From: Pelagisphaera sp964404745
Lineage (GTDB): Bacteria > Verrucomicrobiota > Verrucomicrobiia > Opitutales > Opitutaceae
Assembly: GCA_964404745.1 (NCBI GenBank)
Contig: CAYOLG010000010.1
Location: 1 to 64,000 of the forward strand
Direction: 5' to 3'
DNA length: 64,000 nt
Shown: positions 27,151 to 36,553 of the stretch, piece after piece
How positions within the stretch are numbered: position 1 is the stretch's first letter
Layout of the letters: each line of letters begins with the position of its first letter
The notes under the pieces: model-generated
Told to the model about the DNA's origin: nothing
Seen by the model: only the letters and a program-made list of their open reading frames with translations
The model's database searches: none
Program-made: the position numbers and the translations under genes

Positions 27151-28539
27151 ATGCCCCGACTCCTCCGCTGTGTAATACTACTCCTAGCCACACTTGGTTT
27201 CGGTCATTCCAGCAACGCTAGCGAGAAGCTCAACGTCCTCGTACTGATGATCGACGACTTGAACACCTGGCTATTGGAGGACCCTAATCGTTACGCAGGT
27301 AAAGTCATGGCTCCAAACATCCGTCGTTTGGCGAACAGCGGTGTCCTCTTTAAGAGGGCTTACACCGCGAGTCCCTTTTGTTCACCATCGCGAACCGCGC
27401 TCTGGTCAGGAGTCAGCCCATGGAAATCCGGCATTTATGACAATGGTCTGCAAACGGAGCAAAGCGCCGCTCTAGAGCTGGCAACATTCCTTCCGCAGCT
27501 TTACAAAGATGCTGGCTACTACCTCGCCTCCTACGGGAAAATAAGTCATGGGTGGGGAGAACGCGGAGTTTGGGATGATCGCATAGCCCATAAACGGGAT
27601 CCCATTCCGCCCAGCGCTCCGTTCACGCCCGTTTCTAGAGGCGAGCATGACTGGGGTCCGACTCACTTAGACGAGCAAGATATGGGAGACACGACTTATG
27701 CTGACGCGGCGATTCGGCAGCTCGAAAGAAAGCATGACAAACCTTTCTTCATCGCTTGCGGTCTCTTTCATCCGCACATGCCCTGGTATGTTCCTCAGAA
27801 ATATTTCGACATGTATCCACTGAATGAAGTCATCGTTCCCGAGATACGCGAAAATGATTTGGACGATATTCCGCCACTTGGACGCGCTGTAGCGGAGGGA
27901 AAACGCGGATTCGTTGAAGACGTCCTTAAACAGGATCTATTGAAAAAGGGCGTTCAGGCCTACCTGGCCACGACTTCTTACGCGGATGCTCAGATCGGTC
28001 GCGTTTTAGACGCTTTAGAGGCGAGTTCCTATGGCCGTAACACGCTTGTCATTCTCATGAGCGACCATGGCTTTCACCTCGGCGAGAAGAATCATTGGCA
28101 GAAAGGCACGCTTTGGGAGGAGGCCACCCATTGCCTGCTCATGTTCCGCGTTCCCGGGATTACTATAGCTAAAGGAGAGTCTGAGCGTTTCGTTTCGCTG
28201 CAGGATGTTTATCCGACTCTTACCGAAATTTGCGGGCTGGACACACCCGACTATGTTGATGGGCGATCATTAGTCCCCTTACTCCGGAATCCAAAAGCCA
28301 CCTGGAAAAGCACCGCCATTTCAGCGCTTTACGACCGGTACATTAGTATACGAACCGAGGAATTCCGCTATACTCGCTACGAACCTGGTCAGGAAGAATT
28401 TTACGATTATTCCCAAGATCCGCATCAATGGACCAATCAGATCGAAAACCCAGAATACGCAGCTACCATCAGGACTCTCAAAGCGCTTCTTCCCGAAATC
28501 TCGCAAATGGTCCCGCCCAAACCCCGAAAAAGAAGATAG
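27151..28539 (+). CDS. S1 sulfatase, iduronate-2-sulfatase-like
   Basis: 462 aa from the ATG at 27151, which gives a clean signal peptide (LLRCVILLLATLGFG); upstream open frame runs through an inverted repeat and is rejected. VLMIDDLNTWL supplies metal ligands, and PFCSPSRTALWSG (Cys about 76) is the formylglycine motif. MSDHGFHLGEKNHWQKGTLWEEATH matches the iduronate-2-sulfatase-like branch. Expected to act in the periplasm or outside on sulfated uronate-type polysaccharides. First of three same-strand sulfatase genes spaced about 35 bp apart. Requires an FGE or anSME maturase not seen here. Confidence 0.88.
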   Translation: MPRLLRCVILLLATLGFGHSSNASEKLNVLVLMIDDLNTWLLEDPNRYAGKVMAPNIRRLANSGVLFKRAYTASPFCSPSRTALWSGVSPWKSGIYDNGLQTEQSAALELATFLPQLYKDAGYYLASYGKISHGWGERGVWDDRIAHKRDPIPPSAPFTPVSRGEHDWGPTHLDEQDMGDTTYADAAIRQLERKHDKPFFIACGLFHPHMPWYVPQKYFDMYPLNEVIVPEIRENDLDDIPPLGRAVAEGKRGFVEDVLKQDLLKKGVQAYLATTSYADAQIGRVLDALEASSYGRNTLVILMSDHGFHLGEKNHWQKGTLWEEATHCLLMFRVPGITIAKGESERFVSLQDVYPTLTEICGLDTPDYVDGRSLVPLLRNPKATWKSTAISALYDRYISIRTEEFRYTRYEPGQEEFYDYSQDPHQWTNQIENPEYAATIRTLKALLPEISQMVPPKPRKRR

Positions 28540-28573
28540 TCCCGCGGCAATCAAACCCCTAAAATTCACTAAT

Positions 28574-30082
28574 ATGAAGAGCCATTTGCCTTTACTATCC
28601 CCATCGCTACTTAGACAAATCGCGATCGCGGCTACTACCTTGTTTATTTGCCCATTAATCATCTGCCAAGCGGTCGAGGATGGCCGAACTCCCAATGTCA
28701 TCTTTATGCTGACGGATGACCTAGGCTATTCGGATGTCAGCTGCTATGGAGCCCAAAAAGTCAATACACCGCACATCGACCAGCTAGCGGCGAATGGAAT
28801 ACGCTTCACCGACTTTCATACCGCCGCATCTATCTGCTCACCCTCTCGGGCCGCTTTTCTAACCGGTGGCTATCCGCAGAGAGCCGGCCTCTATATGGGG
28901 ATCAACCCAAACCGAGATCAGCATTGGTTTTTGGGACTGCACCCAGATGAGATCACTCTCGCTGAACAGTTCAAAAAGCGGAATTTCCAAACGTACATTG
29001 TCGGAAAGTGGCATCTCGGAACGGAACCGAAATTCCTGCCGAGGAAGCAGGGCTTCGATCACTACTATGGAATGCCCTGTAACTACGCCCATTCGCCTAA
29101 GTTTTACGATGACGACGAAGAAGTCTTCGCCGAGACACCCCTAGATAAATTGACGGAACTCTACACGGAACGGGTTGTTTCAATCATCCGCCAAAACGCC
29201 AAACAAGGAACCCCTTTCTTTCTGTACTATGCCCACAACTATCCGCACACGCCCTACGAAGCGGGAAGCGATTTCGCTGGATCATCCGATGATGGCGTCC
29301 GCGGCGACATCATGCAGGAGCTTGACTGGAGCGTGGGCGAAATGATGCAGACTCTCGAGGAGGCGGGCATCGCCAAAAACACGATCGTCGTATTCACCTC
29401 AGACAACGGACCCACGAAAAATGAATACGCCCAGCCCTATCGAGGAACGAAATACGTCACCTTCGAAGGGGGGCATCGAGTACCGTTTATCTTAAGTTGG
29501 CCCGACAAGATCCCATCGGGAGCCGTATCCGAGGAAAAGATTCACGCGATGGACCTATTTCCTACATTGTCGGAGATCATCGGAGCCGAGTTGCCTTCAA
29601 ATCGCATATTCGACGGGGAGAGCCTAGTGCCTTTGCTCAACGGAGAGTCCTTAAGCCGATCAGCCAACGAGCCTTTCTTTTACTACAATTGCGAGAATCT
29701 TCAAGCGGTTCGCATGGGCGACTGGAAGCTGCATTTGCCACGAGAGGAAAAACAGATCCCCTTTTGGGACCGCAACAAGGACGTTTCGCAATTCGATCAA
29801 CCATTATTGTTCAATCTGCATAGCGATCCGGGCGAGAACCGGAATATCGCTAGCTCCAATCCGGAGATTGTATCGGAAATTCTCGGACTGGCCAAGCAAG
29901 CCCGTCGGGAGCTGGGCGAATTCATGCGTCCTGGATCCTCTCAGCGAGCCACCGGCTCAATTTACCCGAATGCTCCCGTAATCAGCCATCCCAAGGATTG
30001 GGAACGCGTGCCTCAAGAGGTCATTACGAGATTGGAAGCCGAGCGAAAACGACGCCATCCTGATTTCCAGACGAGCAATTAG
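28574..30082 (+). CDS. S1 sulfatase, arylsulfatase A-like
   Basis: 502 aa with an N-terminal signal peptide (about 1-33). The metal site LTDDLGYSD, formylglycine motif SICSPSRAAFLTGGYPQRAGLY (Cys about 87), GKWHLG and FTSDNGP are all intact. The C-terminal ends with the usual LFNLHSDPGENRN block. Substrate position specificity cannot be read safely. Second gene of the three-sulfatase run. Confidence 0.9.
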   Translation: MKSHLPLLSPSLLRQIAIAATTLFICPLIICQAVEDGRTPNVIFMLTDDLGYSDVSCYGAQKVNTPHIDQLAANGIRFTDFHTAASICSPSRAAFLTGGYPQRAGLYMGINPNRDQHWFLGLHPDEITLAEQFKKRNFQTYIVGKWHLGTEPKFLPRKQGFDHYYGMPCNYAHSPKFYDDDEEVFAETPLDKLTELYTERVVSIIRQNAKQGTPFFLYYAHNYPHTPYEAGSDFAGSSDDGVRGDIMQELDWSVGEMMQTLEEAGIAKNTIVVFTSDNGPTKNEYAQPYRGTKYVTFEGGHRVPFILSWPDKIPSGAVSEEKIHAMDLFPTLSEIIGAELPSNRIFDGESLVPLLNGESLSRSANEPFFYYNCENLQAVRMGDWKLHLPREEKQIPFWDRNKDVSQFDQPLLFNLHSDPGENRNIASSNPEIVSEILGLAKQARRELGEFMRPGSSQRATGSIYPNAPVISHPKDWERVPQEVITRLEAERKRRHPDFQTSN

Positions 30083-30119
30083 CCTCACCAAAGGGGATTC
30101 TCATACAAAAATCCATCTC

Positions 30120-31667
30120 ATGAACTGCATGCCGACAATCGGACTCCGAATATTCCTAATCGCCACGCTCGTGTCGCTTATCGGAATCCTACAGCCACCC
30201 GCGCGCTCAGCTACAGCAATGCGCAAGCCCAACATCGTTTTTATTCTAGTTGACGATCTTGGATACGGCGACGTTCAGGCCAACAATCCAGGTTCTCGCA
30301 TTCCCACACCGGCTATCAATCGCCTGGCCGCCGAGGGCATGCGCTTTACCGATGCCCATTCGTCATCAGCGGTCTGTACACCAACCCGCTACGGAATCCT
30401 CACCGGGCGCTATTGCTGGCGTACGCGCTTGGAACGCGGAGTCCTCTGGGGCATCGATGGCTCCTTGATTGATCCGAACAGGACGACCATCGCCGACATG
30501 CTTCGAGATCAAGGATACACCACTGCCTGTATCGGCAAGTGGCATCTCGGTATGGATTTCCGCGATTCGAAGGGAAATCCTGTTCCCGGCGACCGAAAGT
30601 ATGAGCTAGTCGAGGGAATCGATCGAGTCGACTATAGCAAATCAATCGGGAATAGCCCATTGTCCTACGGATTCGACTACAGCTATGTGATTACCGGTTC
30701 GCTCAATATGTTCCCTTACGCTTACATCGAGGGCGACCGTTTTACCGAGGCGGCGACGGAATTTATACCACGCACGGAACACAACATAACGATCATTAGC
30801 GGGGGTCCCAAAGCTCCCAACTTCGATTTCGAGGCGGTTGTCGATGTCTTCACTGGCAAAGCGGTTTCGTTCATCCAGGAATCCAGCCAGGCAGAGAAGC
30901 CCTTTTTTCTCTACTTCCCGCTCACCGCCCCGCACAAACCCGTATTGCCTACCAGCGCGTTTAAGGGAAAGTCTGAATACGGTATCTACGGGGACTTCGT
31001 TATGCAGGTAGATGACGTCGTAGCCCAAATTGACGCCGCTCTGGAAGCCTCGGGCGCCAGGAAAAATACTCTACTCATTTTCACAAGCGACAATGGATCC
31101 TTCATGTATCGCCTGGATGATGACGAAGCCGACCATATTCAGGATTTTCGAGCGCTCGGCTACTATGCAGAGAACCATCAGTCCAACTACATTTGGCGAG
31201 GCACCAAAGCGGATATCTACGAAGCGGGCCACCGAGTACCCACGTTCGTACGTTGGCCAGGAGTGGTTGAGTCGGGAAGCGTCTGCGACGAGACGATTAC
31301 CCATACCGATTGGTTTGCCACTTTCGCGGAGATGCATTCGCGATCGCTGAGATCCAATGAAGCGGAAGACAGTTTCTCGCTCATATCTTTAATGAAGGGT
31401 TCTCGTGATTGGCAACGAGCCCCCGTAATACACCATTCCAGCTCAGGCATGTTCGCCATTCGAGAGGGAAGGTGGAAACTGATCGCGGGCAACGGATCCG
31501 GAGGGCGCCAGAACCCACGAGGCGCGCCCTTCGAACAACCCTATCAACTCTACGATCTCCAGTCCGATCCCTCGGAAACCCGGAACCTGATAGATTCCAA
31601 TCCGGAAATCGCTTCACGATTGGAGACCGAACTAGAATCAATCCGCTCTCGCGGCCGGAGCCGGTAA
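30120..31667 (+). CDS. S1 sulfatase with CTPTR active site
   Basis: 515 aa, signal peptide about 1-33. Metal site LVDDLGYGD; active-site motif AVCTPTRYGILTGRYCWRTRL (Cys about 85), which satisfies C-X-P-X-R with Thr in place of the usual Ser; GKWHLG; FTSDNGS. The C-terminus has YDLQSDPSETRNLI. Third of the tandem set, 37 bp after the previous gene, so likely one transcript with two other sulfatases of different subtype. That suits stepwise desulfation of one glycan (inference). Confidence 0.9.
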   Translation: MNCMPTIGLRIFLIATLVSLIGILQPPARSATAMRKPNIVFILVDDLGYGDVQANNPGSRIPTPAINRLAAEGMRFTDAHSSSAVCTPTRYGILTGRYCWRTRLERGVLWGIDGSLIDPNRTTIADMLRDQGYTTACIGKWHLGMDFRDSKGNPVPGDRKYELVEGIDRVDYSKSIGNSPLSYGFDYSYVITGSLNMFPYAYIEGDRFTEAATEFIPRTEHNITIISGGPKAPNFDFEAVVDVFTGKAVSFIQESSQAEKPFFLYFPLTAPHKPVLPTSAFKGKSEYGIYGDFVMQVDDVVAQIDAALEASGARKNTLLIFTSDNGSFMYRLDDDEADHIQDFRALGYYAENHQSNYIWRGTKADIYEAGHRVPTFVRWPGVVESGSVCDETITHTDWFATFAEMHSRSLRSNEAEDSFSLISLMKGSRDWQRAPVIHHSSSGMFAIREGRWKLIAGNGSGGRQNPRGAPFEQPYQLYDLQSDPSETRNLIDSNPEIASRLETELESIRSRGRSR

Positions 31668-31852
31668 CGGAGAGCGTTGATCCCAGGCCGGAATGGATCA
31701 ATATCTCGGCCCCCGTAGCGAGCGTATCAAAGAGCGTCTATTCCAAGGAAACGATCGCTCGCAAGAGAGCTTCCTACAGCAAACAATCGGCGTATCTAGT
31801 TAAACCGATACAGACGTGCAGAGCGTGGGCCGCTCCTACGATGGATGGCGGA

Positions 31853-31903
31853 GGAGGACCGAGCCCTTCGACGAAACTCAGGCTAAGGCCAGTCCTCCCT
31901 ACC
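31853..31903. repeat. REP-type palindrome between convergent sulfatase genes
   Basis: GGAGGACCGAGCC and GGCCAGTCCTCCCTACC face each other across about 20 bp, the same core as at 22050-22200. It sits between the convergent genes ending at 31667 and 31914. Confidence 0.7.
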
Positions 31904-31913
31904 CTTGGAGAAT

Positions 31914-33512
31914 CTAATTCGAGACGATGCCGCGCACTTCGTTTTGCCAGGACTTGGGCTTGACGGACATGTCGCTGTCGTCCTCGTATTTTTCCACCAA
32001 GCCTTTCAGCTCGCGCTTCATTCGGTTGATCAGATTCTTGTACTCAGGATTTCCATACAGGTTATTGTATTCATCCGGATCCGAGCGAAGATCGTAGAAT
32101 TCCCATTCGTCGAACTGATAGAAATGCATCAGCTTGTAGCGATTGGTGCGAATGCCGTTGTGGCGCGGCACCATGTGCACGCTGGGATACTCGTAGTAGT
32201 GATAGTAGATCGAATTGCGCCAATCGGACGGGTTCTCTCCCTTTAAAAGCGGGACGAGCGAAACTCCCTGCATATCGCTGGGGATAGGAGCTCCGGCGAT
32301 ATCGAGAAACGTCTCCGCATAGTCCAAATTCTGAACCATCTTGGTCGTTCTCGAACCCGGTTTGGCGACTCCCGGCCACTTAACAATGAACGGCATCTTG
32401 AGCGACTCCTCATACATCCAGCGCTTGTCGTACCAACCGTGGTCGCCGATATAGAAACCTTGGTCGGAAGAGTAGATAACGATCGTGTTATCGTCCAAGC
32501 CCAATTCGTCGAGAGTATCAACGAGCCGCTCCACACTTTCGTCGACTCCCTTAACGCTGCGCAGATAATTCTTGGCATAGCGCTGATATTTCCAGCGAAC
32601 GAGATCTTTGCCGGTCAAGTTGGCTTCGTGGAACGCCTTATCTTTGGGTTCGTAGGCCGCCCGCCAAGCTTTGACTTGCTCAGGCGTCATGCGCTGGAGA
32701 TTTCTCCAAGCGGATTTGTCTGTCTGGATGGGCAAATCCGGAAAGTCAGGTGTCAGGTCCAGAAAAAGATCGTAGTTGATGTGCATATGGCGATCGATCT
32801 CCAGTTCTTGGTAGCGAGCGGCGGGAGCGTTGTCCCGGTAATCATCAAAAAGCGTGGCTGGCTCTGGGATCTCGATATCATCGTAGAGATTCAAATGTCG
32901 CAGAGCCGGCATCCAATTTCGGTGAGGCGCCTTGTGTTGGACCATTAGCATGAAGGGCTTGCTCTCGTCACGACCCTCCTTGAGAAACTCGACCGCCATG
33001 TCAGTTACGATGTCCGTGCAATAACCTTCTATGGTAACCTGGCCATCAGGGGTAATCATATCCGGGTTGTAGTAGAGGCCTTGGCCGGGCAGCACCGCCC
33101 AACTGTCATAGCCTTGCGGGTGCCCCTTCAAGTGAGATTTTCCGTAGATCGCGGTTTGGTAGCCCGCTTTCTGCAGCAGTTTGGGAAATGTTTGCTGATT
33201 CCAATCGAAGGTGTTCCCATTGTTCATGAACCCGTTCTTATGGCTGTGCTTTCCCGTCTGGATAACCGCTCGGCTGGGTCCGCAAATCGAGTTCGTGCAA
33301 AAGCTATTGACGAAAAGCATGCCTTCCGCGGCCAACTTATCGATATTCGGAGTGGGATTGACTGACTTCAGCCAGCCATTGTAGGCCCCGATGGCATGGG
33401 GAGCGTGATCATCGGTAAAGATGAAAACGATATTCGGGCGATCCGCTCCTCTCAACGATGCCGAGATCGAAAGGATTGCCCCAAGAATTAACGTAGCAAA
33501 AAAGGGTCTCAT
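31914..33512 (-). CDS. S1 sulfatase, N-acetylglucosamine-6-sulfatase-like
   Basis: 532 aa with a signal peptide ending near LRGA. Metal site FTDDHAPHAIGAY; active site SICGPSRAVIQTGKHSHKNGF (Cys about 75); GKSHLKG in place of GKWHLG; MVQHKAPHRNW; SSDQGFYIGDHGWYDKRW. These features together resemble the GlcNAc-6-sulfatase-like (G6S/S1_11-type) branch. Last gene of a four-gene minus-strand unit that starts at 36442 (metallophosphoesterase, hydrolase, sulfatase, sulfatase). Confidence 0.88.
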   Translation of the reverse strand: MRPFFATLILGAILSISASLRGADRPNIVFIFTDDHAPHAIGAYNGWLKSVNPTPNIDKLAAEGMLFVNSFCTNSICGPSRAVIQTGKHSHKNGFMNNGNTFDWNQQTFPKLLQKAGYQTAIYGKSHLKGHPQGYDSWAVLPGQGLYYNPDMITPDGQVTIEGYCTDIVTDMAVEFLKEGRDESKPFMLMVQHKAPHRNWMPALRHLNLYDDIEIPEPATLFDDYRDNAPAARYQELEIDRHMHINYDLFLDLTPDFPDLPIQTDKSAWRNLQRMTPEQVKAWRAAYEPKDKAFHEANLTGKDLVRWKYQRYAKNYLRSVKGVDESVERLVDTLDELGLDDNTIVIYSSDQGFYIGDHGWYDKRWMYEESLKMPFIVKWPGVAKPGSRTTKMVQNLDYAETFLDIAGAPIPSDMQGVSLVPLLKGENPSDWRNSIYYHYYEYPSVHMVPRHNGIRTNRYKLMHFYQFDEWEFYDLRSDPDEYNNLYGNPEYKNLINRMKRELKGLVEKYEDDSDMSVKPKSWQNEVRGIVSN

Positions 33513-33569
33513 CCCCCGAGGCTCAAGGAACGCCGGGCTTATTGCAATACCACAGATTCGCTAGAGAGA

Positions 33570-34798
33570 CTACTTTTTCCGTGGTGGTGGTCCCTCTCCG
33601 CTCGTTCCCCACTTCGCCCATCGATCCCTCTCATGATCTTTTCTTTCCGGATCCGAAAAGACGCCCGGTCGAGCCGGTTCATGGGCGGCCTTAGCCAGGG
33701 CGATCAATTCTACCAGCTTTTGCGGGCTCCGAACCGAAAGATCTTTAGTTTCACTGGGGTCCTCCTCAACTTGGTAAAGCTCCCAGGACTTGTGCTTGCC
33801 TGGCTTGATCGCTTTCCACGGACCGGATCGCACGGCGTACTGATCACGATACTCCCAATAGAAAATATCGTGATTGTAGGGGGTGTCATCTACTCCCGGT
33901 CCTCCGAGCAACACCNNNNNNNNNNNNNNNNNNNNNNNNNNNNNNNNNNNNNNNNNNNNNNNNNNNNNNNNNNNNNNNNNNNNNNNNNNNNNNNNNNNNN
34001 NNNNNNNNNNNNNNNCGTTTCGCCGACATGGCGATCGGTCATCGTCACCATTGCCGCATAGTTTCTGGCATCCTGGGAAACCTCTGGATCGCTAATCCAG
34101 GCTTCATTTTCGTAGAGCTTCCAAGCAGGGTCGTCCTTAGGAATATCATACATCCCGTGAGGCGGCGTTATGGGCAGGTAGCAGAAAAACGGCTCATCTT
34201 TATGGTCGCGAATGAAGTCAAAGGCTTCCTCCATTATTCTGTAGTGGGAATAGGTCTGGCCACTGCGACCTCCTCGATTTCCTGGCAAAACCACCTCTTC
34301 GCTGTTTCGGACCAGATAAGGAGGATAAAACGTATGGGCATGCACTTGATCATAGTATCCAAAAAACACATCGAATCCGTGCTTTTCTGGGACGCCCGTC
34401 GACCCACGACCTCCGGCTCCCCATTTTCCAAACCCTCCCGTTGCGTAACCACGGTCTTTGAGAGATTGGGCTACCGTCACTTCGTCAGCCCGGAGCGGAG
34501 TGCCTCCATCGTTAACCCGTACCGATGCATGCCCCGCGTGTCTGCCTGTCAAGAGATTGCAGCGCAAGGGTGCGCAGACCGGTGAAGCGGCATAGGCCCG
34601 ATCGAAGCGTATCCCCTCTTTGGCCATACGGTCGATCCGCGGCGTCTTAAGCTTTTCGCTCCCCATGTAGGAAACTTCAAAGTAGGCCAATTCGTCCGAC
34701 ATGATATAAACGATGTTCGGGCGCTCATGCGAATCGGCGACAAGGCTTGCCGATGGCGCTAGCAGAACTAGAAAGATGGTGAATCGTAACGCTTTCAT
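33570..34798 (-). CDS. S1 sulfatase with CAPLR motif, interrupted by a scaffold gap
   Basis: The N-terminal part (34016-34798, 261 aa) has a signal peptide, metal site MSDELAYFE and active site VCAPLRCNLLTGRH (Cys about 75), so Leu replaces the usual Ser/Thr of the formylglycine motif. After the 100-N gap, the C-terminal part (33570-33915) resumes with a FYWEYRDQYAVRSGPWKAIKPG block and ends GEGPPPRKK. The segment normally holding the second metal site (TSDNG) and EGG-R-P block, about 150 residues, is missing in the gap. Flanks of this gap do not overlap, so sequence really is absent. It is probably an intact gene in the organism. Confidence 0.82.
33916..34015. other. Scaffold gap of 100 N (real missing sequence)
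   Basis: Exactly 100 N inside a sulfatase gene. The two sides share no overlap, and the protein lacks about 150 internal residues, so the true gap is probably a few hundred bases. Confidence 0.9.
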
Positions 34799-34819
34799 TG
34801 AATCGAATTTAGTATGCGA

Positions 34820-35488
34820 CTATTTCGTCAAGTGGCTCAGTATCAGTTCTGTGAGGACGTCTGCTTGATCGGTCTTGAAGATGTGTTGGGCGTGAGCATT
34901 TCCGGGCAAGATTTTCAACTGCTTGGGACCCGGAGCCTTTTTGCGCTGCTCTCGAGTCGCTTTGGCGAGGCGATCGCCTTCGCTGACGATGAAAAGCTTA
35001 TCTCCTTTCAGCTTTTCTGGCGAGTCCACGGGTACCGCCGCCAGAAGGATTACGCGATCTACCGCGTCCGATTCGGATGCGACTAACGCTCGCCCGACAG
35101 CCCCGCCACCCATACTGGCTCCTAGAAGAGAGACCCTTTCGACGCCATTCGCTTTCAGATAATCAATCGCGGCCAGAATATCCAGCTCCAAGGTTTTTCC
35201 TTTCGTCCCTGCTTTGCTTTTGCCGTAACCTCGAAAGTCTATGGCCAATACGCTCAGATCCTTCTTTTCCATTTTAGAAGCTAGCTCATGCCAGCTTTCT
35301 TTATCGAAAACCGCTCCATGGGCCAGGACGACAGCGTGTTCTCCATCGCCATAGAGATTGGCGTAAATCTTCCCCCCGTCATCCGTGTCGAAGGACACTT
35401 CCCGAAAATCCGCAGCCCAGGTAGACATAATCGCGAAGGCAAACAAAAACATCCTTCGTAGACATCCAATCAAATCTGTATTCATCAT
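34820..35488 (-). CDS. Small exported alpha/beta hydrolase
   Basis: 222 aa, with a hydrophobic N-terminus (LFAFAIMSTWA) suggesting export. VVLAHGAVFD is the oxyanion region, GASMGGG (about 119-125) the nucleophile elbow, and the His is probably that of NAHAQHIF near the end. Dienelactone-hydrolase/lysophospholipase-like; substrate unknown. It lies 21 bp upstream of the gapped sulfatase and 15 bp downstream of the metallophosphoesterase on the same strand, so it is part of that operon. Confidence 0.82.
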   Translation of the reverse strand: MMNTDLIGCLRRMFLFAFAIMSTWAADFREVSFDTDDGGKIYANLYGDGEHAVVLAHGAVFDKESWHELASKMEKKDLSVLAIDFRGYGKSKAGTKGKTLELDILAAIDYLKANGVERVSLLGASMGGGAVGRALVASESDAVDRVILLAAVPVDSPEKLKGDKLFIVSEGDRLAKATREQRKKAPGPKQLKILPGNAHAQHIFKTDQADVLTELILSHLTK

Positions 35489-35503
35489 TTCAAGCTCTCC
35501 TGC

Positions 35504-36442
35504 TTAAGGCTTTCCGATTTCCAGCAGCAACTCATCTTGGCGACCCTTGCCTCTCACTTCAATCCTATCTTCGTAAATCGAAATAACCGCATAAGCCGTC
35601 TCTTCTGTATCGACCATTCCCTTTAAGGTGACGTAGTGGATACCCTTTTTAAAGCCGTAGGCGCCTCGGTGATTGTGGCCATTAATATAGGCAGTCACGG
35701 ATTCATGTTTTTCCAAAAGGCTAATCACCTCCTCTGCGTTCCAAACGACGTGGGAACCCGGTGGATAGACAGGATGGTGGCTATGCAAGATAACACGCTG
35801 CCCCATTCTTCCCGCGTCCGACAATTCATTTTCGAGCCAATTAAGCTGAGTCTCTCCCACGCCCCCATTGTATTTGGGCAGATTTGCGCCCAGCGATTGA
35901 TACGTATTCAAAGACTCGTTATATTTCCGTGACCCTTTCGGGTAGGCATAGAGGCTGACATCATTGGAATCCAAAACGATAAATCGCCACTGTCCGACAA
36001 TGAAGCTGTAGTAGCGGCTTTCTAGTCCTAGTCGGCCTGGCACGCGATCTTTGTACCTATCTTCCACCGAAAAGTCATGGTTTCCCAAAACATGTCGAAC
36101 TGGAGCTTTAGATTCATCCATAATGGGCGCCACCACATCGAAACTTTTCCAGTCCCGATCGATAAAATCGCCCAGATGCACGACGTGCGATAGTTCCTGC
36201 GAATTGAAATCGGCGATACACTCCTGCAGTTTGGCCGGCGACAGTCTGTACTTTCGTCGCGGACTATCGGCGTCGCAATACTGGCAGTCCGCTATAGCTC
36301 CGAATCTGAGCGGCGGCTGTTCCTGATTGTCCACCTCAGCTTCGACTTTCAGTTTCGGACCCAGCAAACCAGCAACTAGGCCATAAAATAGTAAGAATCT
36401 CGAAAGCGCAGCCGCGATACGAATAGGATTACACGCTGTCAT
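35504..36442 (-). CDS. Exported calcineurin-like metallophosphoesterase (ADP-ribose/CDP-alcohol diphosphatase-like)
   Basis: 312 aa with an N-terminal hydrophobic export signal (FLLFYGLVAGLLG). Metal-ligand motifs in order: GAIADCQYCD, HLGDFIDRD, LGNHD, ILHSHHP, NGHNHRG. The ADCQYCD start is characteristic of the Mn-dependent ADP-ribose/CDP-alcohol diphosphatase group. First gene of the four-gene minus unit containing two sulfatases, divergent from the sulfite-oxidase-like gene. Its role in glycan use is unclear. Confidence 0.82.
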   Translation of the reverse strand: MTACNPIRIAAALSRFLLFYGLVAGLLGPKLKVEAEVDNQEQPPLRFGAIADCQYCDADSPRRKYRLSPAKLQECIADFNSQELSHVVHLGDFIDRDWKSFDVVAPIMDESKAPVRHVLGNHDFSVEDRYKDRVPGRLGLESRYYSFIVGQWRFIVLDSNDVSLYAYPKGSRKYNESLNTYQSLGANLPKYNGGVGETQLNWLENELSDAGRMGQRVILHSHHPVYPPGSHVVWNAEEVISLLEKHESVTAYINGHNHRGAYGFKKGIHYVTLKGMVDTEETAYAVISIYEDRIEVRGKGRQDELLLEIGKP

Positions 36443-36553
36443 ATCACCAATTAATATTGAGTATGCGCTATTTTGCTCCCGGCAATGAGAAAACCAGCCA
36501 GCTCCAATTCGCTTGATAAGCCTAACTCGCTTCTATTGTTTTGACCTATTGCC

